Source: Varroa destructor
Taxonomy: Eukaryota > Arthropoda > Arachnida > Mesostigmata > Varroidae
Length of the DNA stretch: 64,000 bases
NCBI RefSeq assembly: GCF_002443255.2
Contig: NW_019211457.1
Span: 34,664,105 to 34,728,104, forward strand
Direction: 5' to 3'
Every line of letters starts with the position of its first letter. The first letter of the stretch is position 1. Below are positions 63,107-64,000 of this stretch, piece by piece. The notes beneath the pieces are model-generated. The model searched no databases. It saw nothing but the letters and a program-made list of their open reading frames with translations, and was not told the origin of the DNA. The translations under genes were made by a program, and so were the position numbers.

Positions 63107-63487
63107 CTTCATTGGATAAGAATGAATTAATCATAGGTTTTTGCATAGAATAAATCCATACGCACTACACAATAGCAACATGTTTATTGTCGTCCACATT
63201 ATTGAGTTTAGATTCAAGCAATTTGTTGATGTCACAAGATATTATGGCCGCGCTGATACACTGATACCGCTGTGCTAATTTCCTGTCATTCTTTGTTTCT
63301 TTCATTTAATCTCCTACCTTACCGTTACTACTACTGCTGCAGCCATTTACTGGAGACGTCTTTGGTACGATTTTTTACTGACTAGTTCTATGTGGGCGAC
63401 ATGCTTTATAGGATAAGGATAAAGATACTAATTGACCTGTGAAGGGCCGTATCTCAATGGTCGTAGCTTTCGTCTTTCTCTGGCCAG

Positions 63488-63641
63488 GTTAGTTTAACCA
63501 GCACCTACCGCAAAGCGGAAAGCGGTCAAACAGAAGTTGCAGATGCTGGAAGAACGCTGCAGAGGTCTTTCTCCTCGGCGACGTCGCTGCACCTGCTTGT
63601 ACGCTATATGACGCTAGCGGGTGTCGATTCCGCGCCTGCCG
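63488..63641 (+). CDS. Candidate internal exon of an unidentified gene
   Basis: A good acceptor (gtctttctctggccag) and a consensus donor (GTAAGT) bound 154 bases, in which only one of three frames is open. It would encode 51 residues beginning VSLTSTYRKAESGQTEVADA and including LHLLVRYMTLAGVDSAPAG. G+C content is clearly above the flanks. The protein is not recognised and no partner exon is seen; the next exon would lie beyond the window. It could also be part of a long non-coding transcript. Confidence 0.3.
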
Positions 63642-64000
63642 GTAAGTTTATCTAGAAGGGCAGGAATAGCAGAACTGAGTGAGACGACCTGATATCTATT
63701 CGTACCTGATGGTTAGAGAAGTTGGAAGGAGGTAGGAATGAGGGGAATCTGGTGCAAGGGCCCTCAAAATGCCTTGCGCTACCTACCCTAGTTGTGGTGC
63801 CAGCAATTGTTTTAATAATAAAGAAGGAGCGTAGCTGCTCTGTGAGAAAAAGCCTGCATCCAGGGTGTCACAATAAAAGAAGTTACGTCCTGCAGTGTAG
63901 AACAATGTAGTCTTAAGTTTAGCTCAAATAGACCCTAACTAATGAAGTTGAGGCGAATGTGTAATAATATGATGGTAGGCTGTAATTTGAATCGGCCCAA

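Larger units (their letters stand above)
61768..64000. other. Downstream intergenic region
   Basis: AT-rich, with a (TA)n microsatellite at about 62,327-62,356 and a 19-bp direct tandem repeat at 63,069-63,106. The last 600 bases are G+C-richer and include the candidate exon at 63,488-63,641. No gene is recognised. Confidence 0.5.

Noticed and set aside
1..64000. CRISPR arrays, operons or bacterial insertion
   Set aside because: No spaced direct repeats of CRISPR type were seen. The recognised genes are intron-bearing animal genes, except the single-exon brn-like gene, which is also an animal family.

Overview
This is a eukaryotic nuclear window. It is AT-rich, with multi-exon genes bounded by GT..AG introns, long intergenic stretches and (TA)n microsatellites. 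The proteins are animal, and arthropod-like in flavour: a brainiac-type glycosyltransferase, and a RING/zinc-finger/MATH TRAF protein of the sort expanded in ticks and mites. My best inference is a chelicerate, probably a parasitiform mite. That rests on protein resemblance only and is not proven.

Layout. Bases 1-11,735 are a tandem segmental duplication with a period of about 6.65 kb. Each unit carries a TRAF-like gene (+) followed by the second exon of DCAF4 (-). Unit B has an intact 411-residue TRAF gene (5387-7015) and the functional DCAF4 (420 residues, 14090 to 9659). Unit A runs off the left edge. It shows only the last TRAF exon (134-337) and a frameshifted DCAF4 exon-2 pseudogene (3036-4087). 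The right edge of homology lies inside the DCAF4 intron, which explains why the pseudogene has no exon 1. The same intron also holds a cystatin-like open frame.

DCAF4 lies head-to-head with INTS9 (15161-17858, 3 exons, 645 aa). HCCS (21226 to 18813, 4 exons, 313 aa) lies head-to-head with mago nashi (21801-23602, 4 exons, 148 aa). From 29 to 40.1 kb the minus strand carries three exons of a low-molecular-weight protein tyrosine phosphatase (ACP1 type) with a 10.3-kb intron. Its P-loop exon was not found. The region from 41 to 54.6 kb is mostly non-coding, but has a cluster of coding-like broken frames at 44.4-45.2 kb. ADHFE1 (54615-61735, 8 exons, 465 aa) contains the single-exon brainiac-like gene (55154-56149) in its first intron, on the same strand. 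The rest to 64 kb is mostly non-coding, with one candidate exon near the end.

The genes are housekeeping functions without a shared pathway: ubiquitin ligase receptor, snRNA processing, cytochrome c maturation, exon junction complex, phosphatase, glycosyltransferase and mitochondrial oxidoreductase. The evolutionary interest is in the tandem duplication, the nested gene and several unidentified coding-like segments. I found no convincing new biological system. Exon junctions were chosen by eye from splice consensus, reading phase and family similarity; every complete model closes in phase.
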